Source: an uncultured Chloracidobacterium sp. (lineage in GTDB: Bacteria > Acidobacteriota > Blastocatellia > Chloracidobacteriales > Chloracidobacteriaceae). From it: 33,359 nucleotides of DNA. The first letter of the stretch is position 1. Each line of letters opens with the position of its first letter. The translations under genes were made by a program, and so were the position numbers. The stretch covers positions 1 through 33,359 of the forward strand of contig CALCKX010000090.1 of the NCBI GenBank assembly GCA_937966115.1. Reading direction: 5' to 3'. Shown in pieces: positions 14,787-22,698 of this stretch. The notes under the pieces are model-generated. The model was given only the letters and a program-made list of their open reading frames with translations. It had not been told where the DNA came from and searched no databases.

Positions 14787-17471
14787 CTAGCGCGGGTCTT
14801 CCGGGGCTTCCTCCAGCGCCTGCGCGGCGCGCTCATCCGACTGGCGCCCCAGACCCTGCCGCGCCGCCCGACGGACGAGCGGCGACGGATCGCGCAAGGC
14901 GTCGAGCAGGAGCGGGAGCGCGTCGGGCTGTCCATCCTCGCCTAGCCGCTGAAGCAGGAGCGCCCGCACCGCCGCATCGCTTTCCGCGACCGCCCGGCGC
15001 AACACGGCGCGACCAGCTTCGCCGCAAGCCAGCAGCGCGTCGATCAGCTCATCCGGCGCCACCGCGAAGCCTCCCGCCCGCCGCGCCAGCAAGGGCGACA
15101 ACGCCGCCGCGTCGCCAATGTGACCGAGCGCCTCCAGGGCGGCCGAGCGGACCTGCGCGTCGGCGTCGGCGAGCGCCTCGCGCAGCAGATCGCGGCTTTC
15201 CTGGTCGGGCGGCAGCCCGCCCAGCGCGCGCAGCGCGTCGGCCCGCAGGCGCGGGTTTTTCGACCGGGCGCGCTTCGCGAGGCCGGCGCGCGCCGCTTCG
15301 CCAAACTCGGCAATCGCCCGCGTCAGCCACCACCGCGCCGGGAAGCGGGTTTCCTCGTCGAGCTGTCGCAACAGCGCGTCGAGCGTGTCGGCGTCCCGGT
15401 AGGACCGCAACAGCGCCGCCGCCACGGCGCGCCCGGCCGGGTCGGGCGACCCGAGGCGACGCAGGAGCTCGGCGCGGGCCGACTCCGGCGCGAGGCCTTG
15501 CAAAACCGCGTAGGCGCCATACCAGCCGCGCTGCCCGCGCTGGTCCAGCGCGGCGAGCAAGGCGGGCGGCGCGGCGCCCAGCTTCAGCAACGCCTGTCGC
15601 GCATAGAACCGCGTCAGCGCCGAGGCGTCGTTGAGCGCGTCGGCCAGCGCCGGCGGAATGCGCGGATCATCCCACTCGCCAAGGCGCTGCGCGACCGCCG
15701 CCCGCACCCGCCAATCCGGGCGCTGAAGCGCCGCCAGCAGCGGCGCGACCGCCGCCGGCGACTTCATCTTGGCCAGAGCCTGAACCGTCGCGCCGACGAG
15801 CGCGGCATCCGCGTCGCGCAGCAGCGGCAGCAGGGCGGACGCGGCGCGCTCGCCGCCAATATCGCCCAGCGCGCTCGCGGCCTGTAGGCGCAGCGCCGGC
15901 TCGCGGCCATGCAGCAGGGCCGTCAGCGCCGGCACGGCTTCCGGCCGCCGCAGCCGACCCAGCGCTCCCGCGGCCGCCAAGCGAACGGCGAGCGGCTCGG
16001 ACTCCCGGAGACAAGCCGTCAGCCGCGGCAGCGGGGCCGCGTCGCCGAGTCGCCCCAACAGTCGCAGCGACTCGACGCGCAGCGCCGCGTTGGGCGAATC
16101 GAGGTTGGCCGCCAAGCGCTCCGGGGTCATCCCGAGGCGCGCCAGCGTCGCCGCGGCCGCGGCGCGCAGCGCCGGGTCATCGTCCTCCAGCGCCCCGAGC
16201 AGCGGCTCGACGGCGCGGGCGTCGCCCAGCCGCCCCAAAGCCTCGATTGCGGCTTGTCGCGCCTCCCTATCCCCGGCCGCCAACGCCTGACGCAGGATTT
16301 CAAAGGCGGCGGCCTCGCCCAGCTGCCCAAGCTGCAGCGCGATCTCTACCCGGGCCAGCGGCGGCAGGCCGGGGGCGGCCAGCCGAGCCGTCAGCGCCTC
16401 CGGCGTGACACCCATTCCCTCCAGCGCCTGCTCAATGGCCGGCGCCCGCGATTGGCGCGCCGCCAGCAACGCCGCCACAGCCGCGTCGCGGTCGAGCGAT
16501 TTCAAGACAGCCAGATAGACGGCTTGCGCCGGCGGCGGCGGATTGGCCTTCAAGCGCGCAACCACGGCGTCCGCGGCGGCCTGGGCGGGATGCGCGCGCA
16601 ACCCCTCCAGCAGAGCGTCCCGCGCCGCGGCTTCCGCCCGCAACAGGGCGTCCAGGGTTTCCGGCAGCGGCGCTTGCGCGCCCAGCGCGGCCCAGGCGCG
16701 GGCCGCGGCAAGCTGCTGCGGCGACGCTGCCGACCGTAGCGCCGCCGCCAGGATGCCGGTCGCCCGCGGGTCGGGCCGGAGCGCCCAATCCGCGACGAGC
16801 TGGCGCTGCGTCTCGGCATCCAGGCGAGCGAAATCCGCGATGACGCGCGCCCCAGCCGACTGGTCGCCCGCCCGATAGCGGGCCAGCGCGATGTCGCGGT
16901 CGAGTTCCGCGTCGTCACCCGCCCAGTCGGCGAGCCGGGCGACTAGCGCGGCCAGCCGCAAGCGCCCGATCTGGCGCGCCACGAGCCGCTTCTCATCCAG
17001 CGTCAGCGGCTTTTCAAGCGCGCGGGCGAGAATCGGCGCGACCTGCGCGCCGTCGAAGCCCGCCAGGGCGGACAGGGCGGTCAGGCGCAACACGCCGGCC
17101 TCGCCTTCGGCGGCCCGCGCTGCCAGCGGGAATCCGGCGGGGTCGCCAATCTGACCGAGCGCCGCGATGATGCGCGCCTGATTATCCCAGTCTTCCGCGT
17201 CAAAGCGCGCCGCGAGCGCCGGAGCCGCCGCCGCGCAGCGCCGCTCCCCGAGCGCCTGAATGGCGCGCGCCCGGACGCGCCAGTGGCTATCGTCAAGCGC
17301 CGCCAGCAGCTCCGGAGCGCAACCGGTTGCGGCGGCCAGCGCCGCCTCCCGCCGCGGCCAGTCCTCGCGTTCCGGCGGCGCCTGGGCGAGGGCTGCCCCC
17401 GATAGCCACAGGGCGAGCGCGGCGACTAGCCAGGCGACGCGGCGCCAGTCGCGCCGGCGCGGGTCACGCAT
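14787..17471 (-). CDS. Large secreted HEAT-repeat protein
   Basis: An 894-residue protein from ATG 17471. It has a signal peptide: basic residues, then a hydrophobic core, then GAALAQA at about 23-30. Almost all of the rest is HEAT-like repeats of roughly 31 residues with the pattern DxDxxVRxxAxxALGxLGDxxAxxxLxxAL. Such alpha-solenoids serve as protein-binding scaffolds; no catalytic domain is visible. With the signal peptide, it should work in the periplasm or at the outer membrane. The start overlaps the end of the LolC/E-like permease gene by eight bases, so the two are coupled and may share one function. The partner and role are unknown. Because all frames are GC-rich, the opposite strand also carries long open frames here, which I regard as shadows. 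Confidence 0.88.
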   Translation of the reverse strand: MRDPRRRDWRRVAWLVAALALWLSGAALAQAPPEREDWPRREAALAAATGCAPELLAALDDSHWRVRARAIQALGERRCAAAAPALAARFDAEDWDNQARIIAALGQIGDPAGFPLAARAAEGEAGVLRLTALSALAGFDGAQVAPILARALEKPLTLDEKRLVARQIGRLRLAALVARLADWAGDDAELDRDIALARYRAGDQSAGARVIADFARLDAETQRQLVADWALRPDPRATGILAAALRSAASPQQLAAARAWAALGAQAPLPETLDALLRAEAAARDALLEGLRAHPAQAAADAVVARLKANPPPPAQAVYLAVLKSLDRDAAVAALLAARQSRAPAIEQALEGMGVTPEALTARLAAPGLPPLARVEIALQLGQLGEAAAFEILRQALAAGDREARQAAIEALGRLGDARAVEPLLGALEDDDPALRAAAAATLARLGMTPERLAANLDSPNAALRVESLRLLGRLGDAAPLPRLTACLRESEPLAVRLAAAGALGRLRRPEAVPALTALLHGREPALRLQAASALGDIGGERAASALLPLLRDADAALVGATVQALAKMKSPAAVAPLLAALQRPDWRVRAAVAQRLGEWDDPRIPPALADALNDASALTRFYARQALLKLGAAPPALLAALDQRGQRGWYGAYAVLQGLAPESARAELLRRLGSPDPAGRAVAAALLRSYRDADTLDALLRQLDEETRFPARWWLTRAIAEFGEAARAGLAKRARSKNPRLRADALRALGGLPPDQESRDLLREALADADAQVRSAALEALGHIGDAAALSPLLARRAGGFAVAPDELIDALLACGEAGRAVLRRAVAESDAAVRALLLQRLGEDGQPDALPLLLDALRDPSPLVRRAARQGLGRQSDERAAQALEEAPEDPR

Positions 17472-18711
17472 GGCGCAGCCCATCCGCCGGATTGAGCCGG
17501 GCAGCCTGCCAGGCCGGGTAAATCGTCGCCAGCAAGCTGATGCCGAGCGCCACGCCCAGCACCGTCGCCGTATCCAGGGCTGAAAAGCGAAACGGCACCG
17601 AAGCGATGGAGTAAATCCGCTCATCGAGCTGAATCAAGGCGTAGCGGTCGCAGATCACCGCCGTCGCCGCGCCCAGCGCGCCGCCCAAGAGCGCGCCCAA
17701 CAAGCCAATCGCCAGCCCCTGGGCCAGGAAGATCAACAGAATCGCGCGGGGCGTGGCGCCCATCGCCAACAGGATCGCGATGTCGCGGCGCTTTTCCGTC
17801 ACCAGCAACACCAGCGTCGTCACAATGTTGAGCGCCGCCACCAGGATGACCAGCCCAATCACCACGGCGAAGGCCAGCCGCTGAAGGTTGAGCGCGGCGA
17901 AGGCAGGACGATTGAGCGTCGCCCAGTCTTCAACCACATAGTCCGCGCCGAGCTGGGCGCGCAGCGCCGCGCCGACCGCCGGGTAGGCGCGCGGGTCGTC
18001 GAGCATCACCTGGATCACGGTCGCCGGCGACGCTTCGCCGGTCAGCCGCCGCGCGGCGTCAAGCGAAATGTAAGCCCACGCCGAGTCGTACTCGTACAGC
18101 CCCGACTCGAAAAAGCCCGCGACGCGAAAGGCGTAGGTCATCGGCAGCCGCCCAAAGGGCGACAGCTCCCCGCCCGCTTGCGGCGCGAGCGCCTCGACCC
18201 GGTCGCCGACGCGCAGCTCAGCCGCTTGGGCGAGACGCTTGCCCAGCAGAATGCCATCCAGCTCGACGCCATCCGCGGCGCGGGTCGGCGCGAGATCGGC
18301 CAGGCGACTGCCGGCGCACAGCGTCCGCGTCGCTTCGAGCGCTTCCGGCGCCTCGGTCAAGTCAATCGCCTTCAAGACCGCCGCGGCCGACCGACCGCCG
18401 CTCGACAGCAGCGCCTCGCGGTAGGTCGTCGCCGTCGCCGACCGCGCGCCCGGCGTCCGCAGAATCCGGGCCTTGAGCGCGGCCGGGTCCTCGAGCGCCC
18501 CGCCGCCCCGGCGTAGCACATTGAGATGGGCCGTCCCGGCCAGAATTTTCGCCTGGAGCTCGGCTTCCATGCCGCTTTGGAAGGCGAGGACGGCGGTCAG
18601 CGCCCAGACGCCAACCGCAATGCCCAGCGTCGCCAGCGCCGATACGATGGAGAGCGCGGCCCGCCGCCGCGCGCGAATGTAACGCTGCGCGATGAACCAC
18701 GCATACCCCAT
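17464..18711 (-). CDS. LolC/LolE-type ABC transporter permease
   Basis: A 415-residue membrane protein. The N-terminal helix is at about 18-45, a large periplasmic domain at about 50-260, and three further helices at about 268-295, 315-345 and 372-402. It starts with WFIAQRYIRARRR and has VTEKRRDIAILLAMGATPRAI before the third helix, both typical of the LolC/E family that extracts lipoproteins from the inner membrane. The matching ATPase (LolD) is not adjacent. Genes on either side, a TPR protein and a secreted HEAT protein, are in the same direction and the latter overlaps it. The permease may therefore work in a dedicated envelope process with an ATPase encoded elsewhere. Confidence 0.88.
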   Translation of the reverse strand: MGYAWFIAQRYIRARRRAALSIVSALATLGIAVGVWALTAVLAFQSGMEAELQAKILAGTAHLNVLRRGGGALEDPAALKARILRTPGARSATATTYREALLSSGGRSAAAVLKAIDLTEAPEALEATRTLCAGSRLADLAPTRAADGVELDGILLGKRLAQAAELRVGDRVEALAPQAGGELSPFGRLPMTYAFRVAGFFESGLYEYDSAWAYISLDAARRLTGEASPATVIQVMLDDPRAYPAVGAALRAQLGADYVVEDWATLNRPAFAALNLQRLAFAVVIGLVILVAALNIVTTLVLLVTEKRRDIAILLAMGATPRAILLIFLAQGLAIGLLGALLGGALGAATAVICDRYALIQLDERIYSIASVPFRFSALDTATVLGVALGISLLATIYPAWQAARLNPADGLRHA

Positions 18712-18794
18712 GCCGCCCTCATCCTGCCGCCCCCATCCGCCCCAGCCCAGCGCCCCGCGCCGCCGGGCGACCGCGTTTCGGCGACGGCGCCCGG

Positions 18795-20822
18795 CTACTT
18801 CGTTTCAGCGGTTTGCTCGCGCCGCAGCTTCGCCTCGATGCGGTTGATTTCCTCCAGGTCGGTCGCCAGGCTGCGGGCCAGCTTCCACTGCCGGCGGGCG
18901 CCTTCCAGGTCGCCCAGGCGCTCCAGCACGTCGCCCAAATGATCATTGAGCGTGGCGTTGCGCCGGTCATAGCTCAGCGCCTGCTCGATGTACTGCTTGG
19001 CCAGATCGAGACGATTCTGCCTGAAATAAACCCAGCCCAAGCTGTCGAGAAACGAGCTGTTGGTCGGCTCGATGTTGACCGCCCGCTGCACGAGCTGGAG
19101 GGCCTCGTCCAGCCGCTCGTTGCGCTCCGCCAGAAAGTAGCCCAGGTTGTTGAGCGCCGTCGGGTTGTCCGGATCCAGCGCCAGGGCCGCGCGCAGGAGC
19201 TGCTCCGACTCGGCATACTGCTTGCGGCGCTCCAGAATCGAGCTCAGGGTGACGAGGTAGGCGATGTTTTTCTTGTCGTAACTGACTGCCTGGCGCGCCG
19301 ACCGCTCGGCGTCCTCGAAGCGGTTGGCGTCGCTCAGCACGATGGCTTTCATCTGCGCTACTTCGCCGGCGTCGTCAGCTTCCTCGGAAAGCTTTTTCAG
19401 CTCCTTCATCGCCTGGTCAACCTGCCCCAGCCGGGACAGCGATTGGGCTTCCAGGTACACGAACTGCCGCTCGCCGGGGAAGCGCTGGCGCGCCGCGCGC
19501 GCCGCCTTGAGCGCCTCTTCATGCTTGCCCTCGCCGCGCAACCCCTCGATGACGAGCAAATCCGCCAGCGTGCTTTCCGGCCCGAGCAGTTGCCGCATGC
19601 GCTCATACGTCGCCCGCTCGCGCTCCGGCTTTCCGGCGGCTTTGTAGGCGGCGGCGATGCGCATCAGGATCAGTTCGGCGCGCTCGCGCTGACTCTCGCT
19701 CACGGAATTGTCGGGATTGGACACGCTCCGCAGCGCGGCTTCATAGGTCGCGACGGCCTCGTCCAGGCGCCCAAGCTCGACGAGCGTTTCCGCCAGGGCA
19801 TACTGCTGCGCCAGCGTCTCGGTGACATCCTGCCCCGCCAGCGCCTGCCGCAGCGTGCTGACCGCCTCCTCGCGGCGGCCGCTCCGGCGCTGCGATTGGG
19901 CCAGAATCGAGAGCGCCTCCGGCTGATTCGGGCGCTCGGCCAAAATGCGCTTGACCTGCGCCTCCGCCTCGGCGTACCGCCCGCCGCGCATGAGCGCTTC
20001 GGCATAGCTCAGGATGAGCCGCAGGTTGTTGCCGTTTTCTTCCAACAGCTCCTTGAGAACCTCGATGGCCTCGGTCGTCTGCCCCGAATAGAGCAGCGCC
20101 TGCGAAAGCTGATAGCCCCACTGCGGATTCTCGCCGCTCAGGAGATACGCCTGGCGGGCCGTGTCGGCCGCGTCCCGATAGCGCCGCTTCCGAAAATACA
20201 GCTCCGTCGCGGCGGCGAACTCTTCCGGCCCGCCTTGGTTCGCGCCAATCAGCTTGGCATAGGCGGACAGGGCGTTTTCGGTATCGTTCAAGTCGCGGTA
20301 GAGCCGCCCCAGCAGCCGGTGCACGTCGAGGTTGAGCGCGTCCAGCTTGGCCACGACCTCGAAGGCGGCCACGGCCTCGCGCGCCTTCTCGCGATTGAGC
20401 GAAGCGCCAAGCGCCTGGGCATACAGCAACCGCCCCAGCAGCCAGTGCGCCATGGCGTCCTCCGCATCCAGCGCCACGGCCTGGCGGGCGTGAAGCTCCG
20501 CTTCGCGCAAGTTTCGCCCCTCGAGATAGAGGTTCCCCAGCTCGACGTGCGCCGCCGCCGCGCCCGGGTCAAGCTCCAGCGCTTCCTTGAAAGCCGCGAT
20601 GGCGTTGAGCGGATCCGCCTGCGCGATGTAGCGCCGCGCTTGAAGGAACTTCTCATAGGCCCTGAGACGCTGCTCGCGTGACAAGGGGGCCGGCGCGCCA
20701 GCGGCGGGCGATTTGACCGGCGCCGACTTGGGCGATTGTTGCGGAGCCGCCGGCGCCGTCATCGAGCTGACGGCGATCAAGCAACCCGAAAGCCATAGGA
20801 CGCGGTAGGGAACTGACTTCAT
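18795..20822 (-). CDS. Secreted or membrane-anchored TPR protein
   Basis: A 675-residue protein from ATG 20822, with GGAG seven bases upstream. The hydrophobic segment near residues 7-25 with AAPQQ after it is a likely signal peptide or anchor. A Pro/Ala-rich linker (about 27-47) leads into about 16 TPR units, including the well-kept pair ALNNLGYFLAERNERLDEAL and FLDSLGWVYFRQNRLDLA. This pattern is found in proteins at the cell envelope that act as docking scaffolds. It precedes the LolC/E-type permease (83-bp gap) and is the first gene of the TPR-permease-HEAT run. I do not know its specific partner. Confidence 0.87.
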   Translation of the reverse strand: MKSVPYRVLWLSGCLIAVSSMTAPAAPQQSPKSAPVKSPAAGAPAPLSREQRLRAYEKFLQARRYIAQADPLNAIAAFKEALELDPGAAAAHVELGNLYLEGRNLREAELHARQAVALDAEDAMAHWLLGRLLYAQALGASLNREKAREAVAAFEVVAKLDALNLDVHRLLGRLYRDLNDTENALSAYAKLIGANQGGPEEFAAATELYFRKRRYRDAADTARQAYLLSGENPQWGYQLSQALLYSGQTTEAIEVLKELLEENGNNLRLILSYAEALMRGGRYAEAEAQVKRILAERPNQPEALSILAQSQRRSGRREEAVSTLRQALAGQDVTETLAQQYALAETLVELGRLDEAVATYEAALRSVSNPDNSVSESQRERAELILMRIAAAYKAAGKPERERATYERMRQLLGPESTLADLLVIEGLRGEGKHEEALKAARAARQRFPGERQFVYLEAQSLSRLGQVDQAMKELKKLSEEADDAGEVAQMKAIVLSDANRFEDAERSARQAVSYDKKNIAYLVTLSSILERRKQYAESEQLLRAALALDPDNPTALNNLGYFLAERNERLDEALQLVQRAVNIEPTNSSFLDSLGWVYFRQNRLDLAKQYIEQALSYDRRNATLNDHLGDVLERLGDLEGARRQWKLARSLATDLEEINRIEAKLRREQTAETK

Positions 20823-20896
20823 GGTGAAGCTCCAAGGGGTCGCAGCCAAGGAAAAGCGCGCCAGACTGAGCTGTGCTGGCAAGGGCGCGCGATGGG

Positions 20897-20902
20897 TTAT
20901 AA
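20897..20902 (-). promoter_or_regulatory. Possible -10 element of the TPR-permease-HEAT operon
   Basis: The 168 bases between the regulator gene and the TPR gene contain, on the minus strand, TTATAA (AT-rich island in otherwise GC-rich sequence). No good -35 stands 17 bases upstream, so this is a weak call. I see nothing else in this gap. Confidence 0.25.
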
Positions 20903-20990
20903 ATCTAGCCGACTTGGCGCGGCATGGGAATGCTCTCGGCGCAGCTCGCCAGCGCCCCAAGCGCCTCCGCGCAAGACGCCCGCGCATCCG

Positions 20991-21974
20991 CTACGGGGCC
21001 GACTCCGCGGCGGGCGGCGGCGCGGAAGCCGCGCCCGCCGACGGAAACTCGCGCCGGATGTACTCGACGAAGTCCGTCAAGCCGCCGGCGTGAAAGTCAT
21101 GGATGAAAATGCTGTGCACCTGGGGGTCGGCGAAAGCCGCCCCGCCAATCACAACGCGGGCCCCGCGCTGCCGCGCCGTCCGGTAAAAGCGCCCGTAGTC
21201 GCGCCGCAAGCGCTCCAGGTCATGGACGATAGTCGCCGAAATGCAAACCAGTTGCGGCGAAAACCGCTCTACCGCGTCGGCAAAGGAAAACAGCGGCGTG
21301 TTTGGGCCGAGCGAGACCGCCCGCCAGCCTTCGGCCTCCAGCGTCTCGATGACCATTTGCAGCGCGATTTCGTGCAAGTCGCCCTCTGGACAGCCGCACA
21401 AAGCCACGCGCCCCTGCGCTGGCGCGCGTGGCAGCCGGCGATGGAGTTGCTCCGTCGCCGCCAGCGTCACCTGCGAGGCCAAGTGCTCTTCCCAAATGTT
21501 GAGCTCCCCGCGTCGCCAGCGCTCGCCAATCAGGTGCAGCGCCGGCGTCAGGATGCGCTCCTTCGACTCGATGGCCGAGATCCCGCTCTGCCACGCCCGC
21601 TCTAGCAAGGCCGCGCCAGCCGCCTCGTCCCCGGCCACGGCAGCCTCGTAATAAAGCGCCTGCAACCGCGACCAGTCGCGACTCGCCAACGCCAAATCAA
21701 GCGCCAAGTCGAGTCGCGCCCCGTCCGGCGGCGCGCCCCCCTGATCGGCGCTCGCGTCAGAGCGCAGCAGCCCGCCGCTTCGCTGAAAGTCGAGCAAAGC
21801 CTGCAGGGTGAAGCGCCGGTGCCCGCCGGGCGTCCGAAGACAAGCCAGCGCCCCGCTGTCGCTCCAGCGCTTCACCGATGACTCGCTGACCGCCCACATC
21901 CGGGCAACCTCGGCCGTGGAATAGGTTCGACCCTGACTTGAGATGGGCGACGCGGGGCGTTTTGAACGAGGCAC
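20991..21974 (-). CDS. CarH-like regulator: BldC/MerR-type helix-turn-helix plus adenosylcobalamin-binding domain
   Basis: A 327-residue protein from GTG 21974; a TTG at 22067 would add 31 residues but would run over operator-like repeats. Residues about 16-65 are a winged helix-turn-helix of the excisionase/BldC/MerR kind (YSTAEVARMWAVSESSVKRW ... TPGGHRRF). Residues 90-175 are the helical cap and 188-300 the Rossmann-like B12 fold. The B12 residues match Thermus CarH in spacing: Trp153 eleven residues before the Glu163-His164 pair (CarH Trp131, Glu141-His142). Asp199-x-His201 supplies the lower cobalt ligand, and VVIGG comes later. CarH-type proteins repress carotenoid genes in the dark and release DNA when light breaks the Co-C bond. 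The divergent isoprenoid operon and nearby carotenoid gene agree with that role; light control itself is inferred. Confidence 0.85.
   Translation of the reverse strand: MPRSKRPASPISSQGRTYSTAEVARMWAVSESSVKRWSDSGALACLRTPGGHRRFTLQALLDFQRSGGLLRSDASADQGGAPPDGARLDLALDLALASRDWSRLQALYYEAAVAGDEAAGAALLERAWQSGISAIESKERILTPALHLIGERWRRGELNIWEEHLASQVTLAATEQLHRRLPRAPAQGRVALCGCPEGDLHEIALQMVIETLEAEGWRAVSLGPNTPLFSFADAVERFSPQLVCISATIVHDLERLRRDYGRFYRTARQRGARVVIGGAAFADPQVHSIFIHDFHAGGLTDFVEYIRREFPSAGAASAPPPAAESAP
21958..21968 (+). repeat. Operator-like motif, copy 1 (CGTTTTGAACG)
   Basis: An 11-base motif differing by one base from the copy at 22009-22019. It overlaps the first codons of the regulator gene if GTG 21974 is the start. 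It belongs to the set of three YGTTTTGARCG copies within 235 bases of each other. It could be an autoregulatory site, but it is also coding, so it is the weakest of the three. Confidence 0.35.
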
Positions 21975-22004
21975 GAGAGGATGACCTAGTCTCGACGTAA
22001 AGAA

Positions 22005-22022
22005 TGAGCGTTTTGAGCGTTT
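22005..22022 (+). promoter_or_regulatory. Tandem 9-bp direct repeat, probable operator of the CarH-like regulator
   Basis: TGAGCGTTT occurs twice head to tail without a gap (22005-22013 and 22014-22022). It lies just upstream of the regulator's GTG start. A TTGACA-like -35 for the minus strand sits at 22087-22092. Direct, not inverted, repeats are what CarH and BldC-type proteins are known to bind. This makes it a good candidate for autoregulation. Confidence 0.5.
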
Positions 22023-22170
22023 CAAGAGAGCCAAATCCACTCTAAGCCACCCAGCATGCCAGGTCAAGTCTTTACCAACGCTTTCCTGTCAACTATCTAA
22101 CTGCCTATTTTGCAGAGCTTAGCCGCAAAGCCGCCGCGCCGCCGCGCAAGCCGCGAAAAAAATCCATCAA

Positions 22171-22204
22171 TTGACTTGACTGTTTTGAGCGTTTTTCATA
22201 AGCT
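22171..22204 (+). promoter_or_regulatory. Probable promoter with operator in the spacer, facing the repeat elements and isoprenoid operon
   Basis: TTGACT at 22176-22181 is followed 17 bases later by TAAGCT (22199-22204), a modest -35/-10 pair; a second TTGACT begins at 22171. The spacer region holds TGACTGTTT (22177-22185) directly followed by TGAGCGTTT (22186-22194), the same tandem 9-bp layout as at 22005-22022, with two changes in the first half. A repressor bound here would cover the -35 and spacer. The transcript would run rightward through both structured repeats. Confidence 0.45.
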
Positions 22205-22254
22205 CTCCAACGTAAGCTAGCCGCCCACGCCGGCGCGACTGGCGACGATATTTG

Positions 22255-22357
22255 AGAGCTTGGCGCGCATCGCTCTTGTTTGGAGGCTTGGAACGACGAC
22301 TCCGGGGGGAGTTTTCAAGTCTCTCGACGCTTGGGGGGTTGTGGTGCGCGTCAAAAC
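22255..22357 (+). repeat. Structured direct repeat, copy A (candidate RNA element)
   Basis: A 103-base segment repeated at 22448-22550 with only two differences. As plus-strand RNA it can fold into a closed domain: TTGGCGCGCA (22260-22269) pairs with TGCGCGTCAA (22345-22354) over ten pairs, one G-U. Inside, CTTGGAA (22287-22293) pairs with TTTCAAG (22313-22319), and ACTCC (22299-22303) with GGAGT (22308-22312) around a GGGG loop. AGAGC/GCTCT at the 5' end could form a competing hairpin. Weaker similarity to copy B continues to about 22381. Open frames through it change amino acids at both differences, so I do not regard it as coding. Confidence 0.75.
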
Positions 22358-22447
22358 TTCGGTCATCGGCGAATCGCCGACGCCGGTCAGGCCGGGGACG
22401 CGGCGTCCCAGTCGGGCACGCGCCCGCCGGAGCCGGCCTTGACATGT
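22358..22447. other. Spacer between the two structured repeats, with hairpins
   Basis: The spacer carries several GC-rich inverted repeats: TCGGCGA/TCGCCGA around 22367-22381, GGGACG-CGG-CGTCCC around 22395-22409, and CGGGCACGCGCCCG around 22413-22426. A TTGACA at 22439-22444 stands just before copy B but lacks a convincing -10. I see no gene here. Confidence 0.45.
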
Positions 22448-22550
22448 AGAGCTTGGCGCGCATCGCTCTTGTTTGGAGGCTTGGAACGACGACTCCGGGG
22501 GGAGTTTTCAGGTCTCTCGACGCTTGGGGGGTTGCGGTGCGCGTCAAAAC
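22448..22550 (+). repeat. Structured direct repeat, copy B (candidate RNA element)
   Basis: This is the second copy of the element at 22255-22357, offset by exactly 193 bases. The two differences are A to G at 22511 and T to C at 22535. The first falls in the middle helix and turns a U-A pair into U-G, so pairing is kept; the second is outside the predicted helices. Sequence after 22550 resembles copy A for about 24 more bases with eight differences. The sharp drop of similarity after base 22550 shows that the conserved unit ends where the outer helix ends. Confidence 0.75.
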
Positions 22551-22666
22551 CTTGGTTGGCGGCGAATGGTCGACCGAGCCGAGGCTGGCGCGACGCGCCA
22601 AGCGCGCCCGCCAGCGAGTCGGCAGCCCGCTCGGCTAGCCTCGCCGCGGCGGCGCTTGGCTTGCGC
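22551..22666. other. Non-coding stretch with GC-rich inverted repeats
   Basis: This continues the 769-base non-coding region (21975-22743). It holds TGGCGC-GAC-GCGCCA (22586-22600) and flanking CCGAGGCT/AGCCTCG arms that could extend it into a longer stem. I see no protein-coding signal. Confidence 0.35.
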
Positions 22667-22697
22667 AACTCGCTTTGCATAACTCGCTTCGTATAGG
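22667..22697 (+). promoter_or_regulatory. Direct repeats and -10 element before the TPR-polyprenyl synthase operon
   Basis: AACTCGCTT occurs at 22667-22675 and 22681-22689 (14-base period). TATAGG follows at 22692-22697 as a -10-like box. The position of the -35 (about 22669-22674) falls in the first repeat and does not match the consensus, so an activator or a repressor site is likely. Confidence 0.4.
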
Positions 22698-22698
22698 A

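Noticed and set aside
18813-20681. A 622-codon open frame on the plus strand opposite the TPR gene
   Set aside because: It mirrors the TPR gene; the composition is that of reversed TPR codons and no family is recognisable.
22439-22467. TTGACA at 22439 as a promoter for repeat copy B
   Set aside because: No acceptable -10 box 16-18 bases downstream.
22255-22550. CRISPR array
   Set aside because: Only two units of 103 bases with a 90-base spacer, and no cas genes; not a CRISPR layout.
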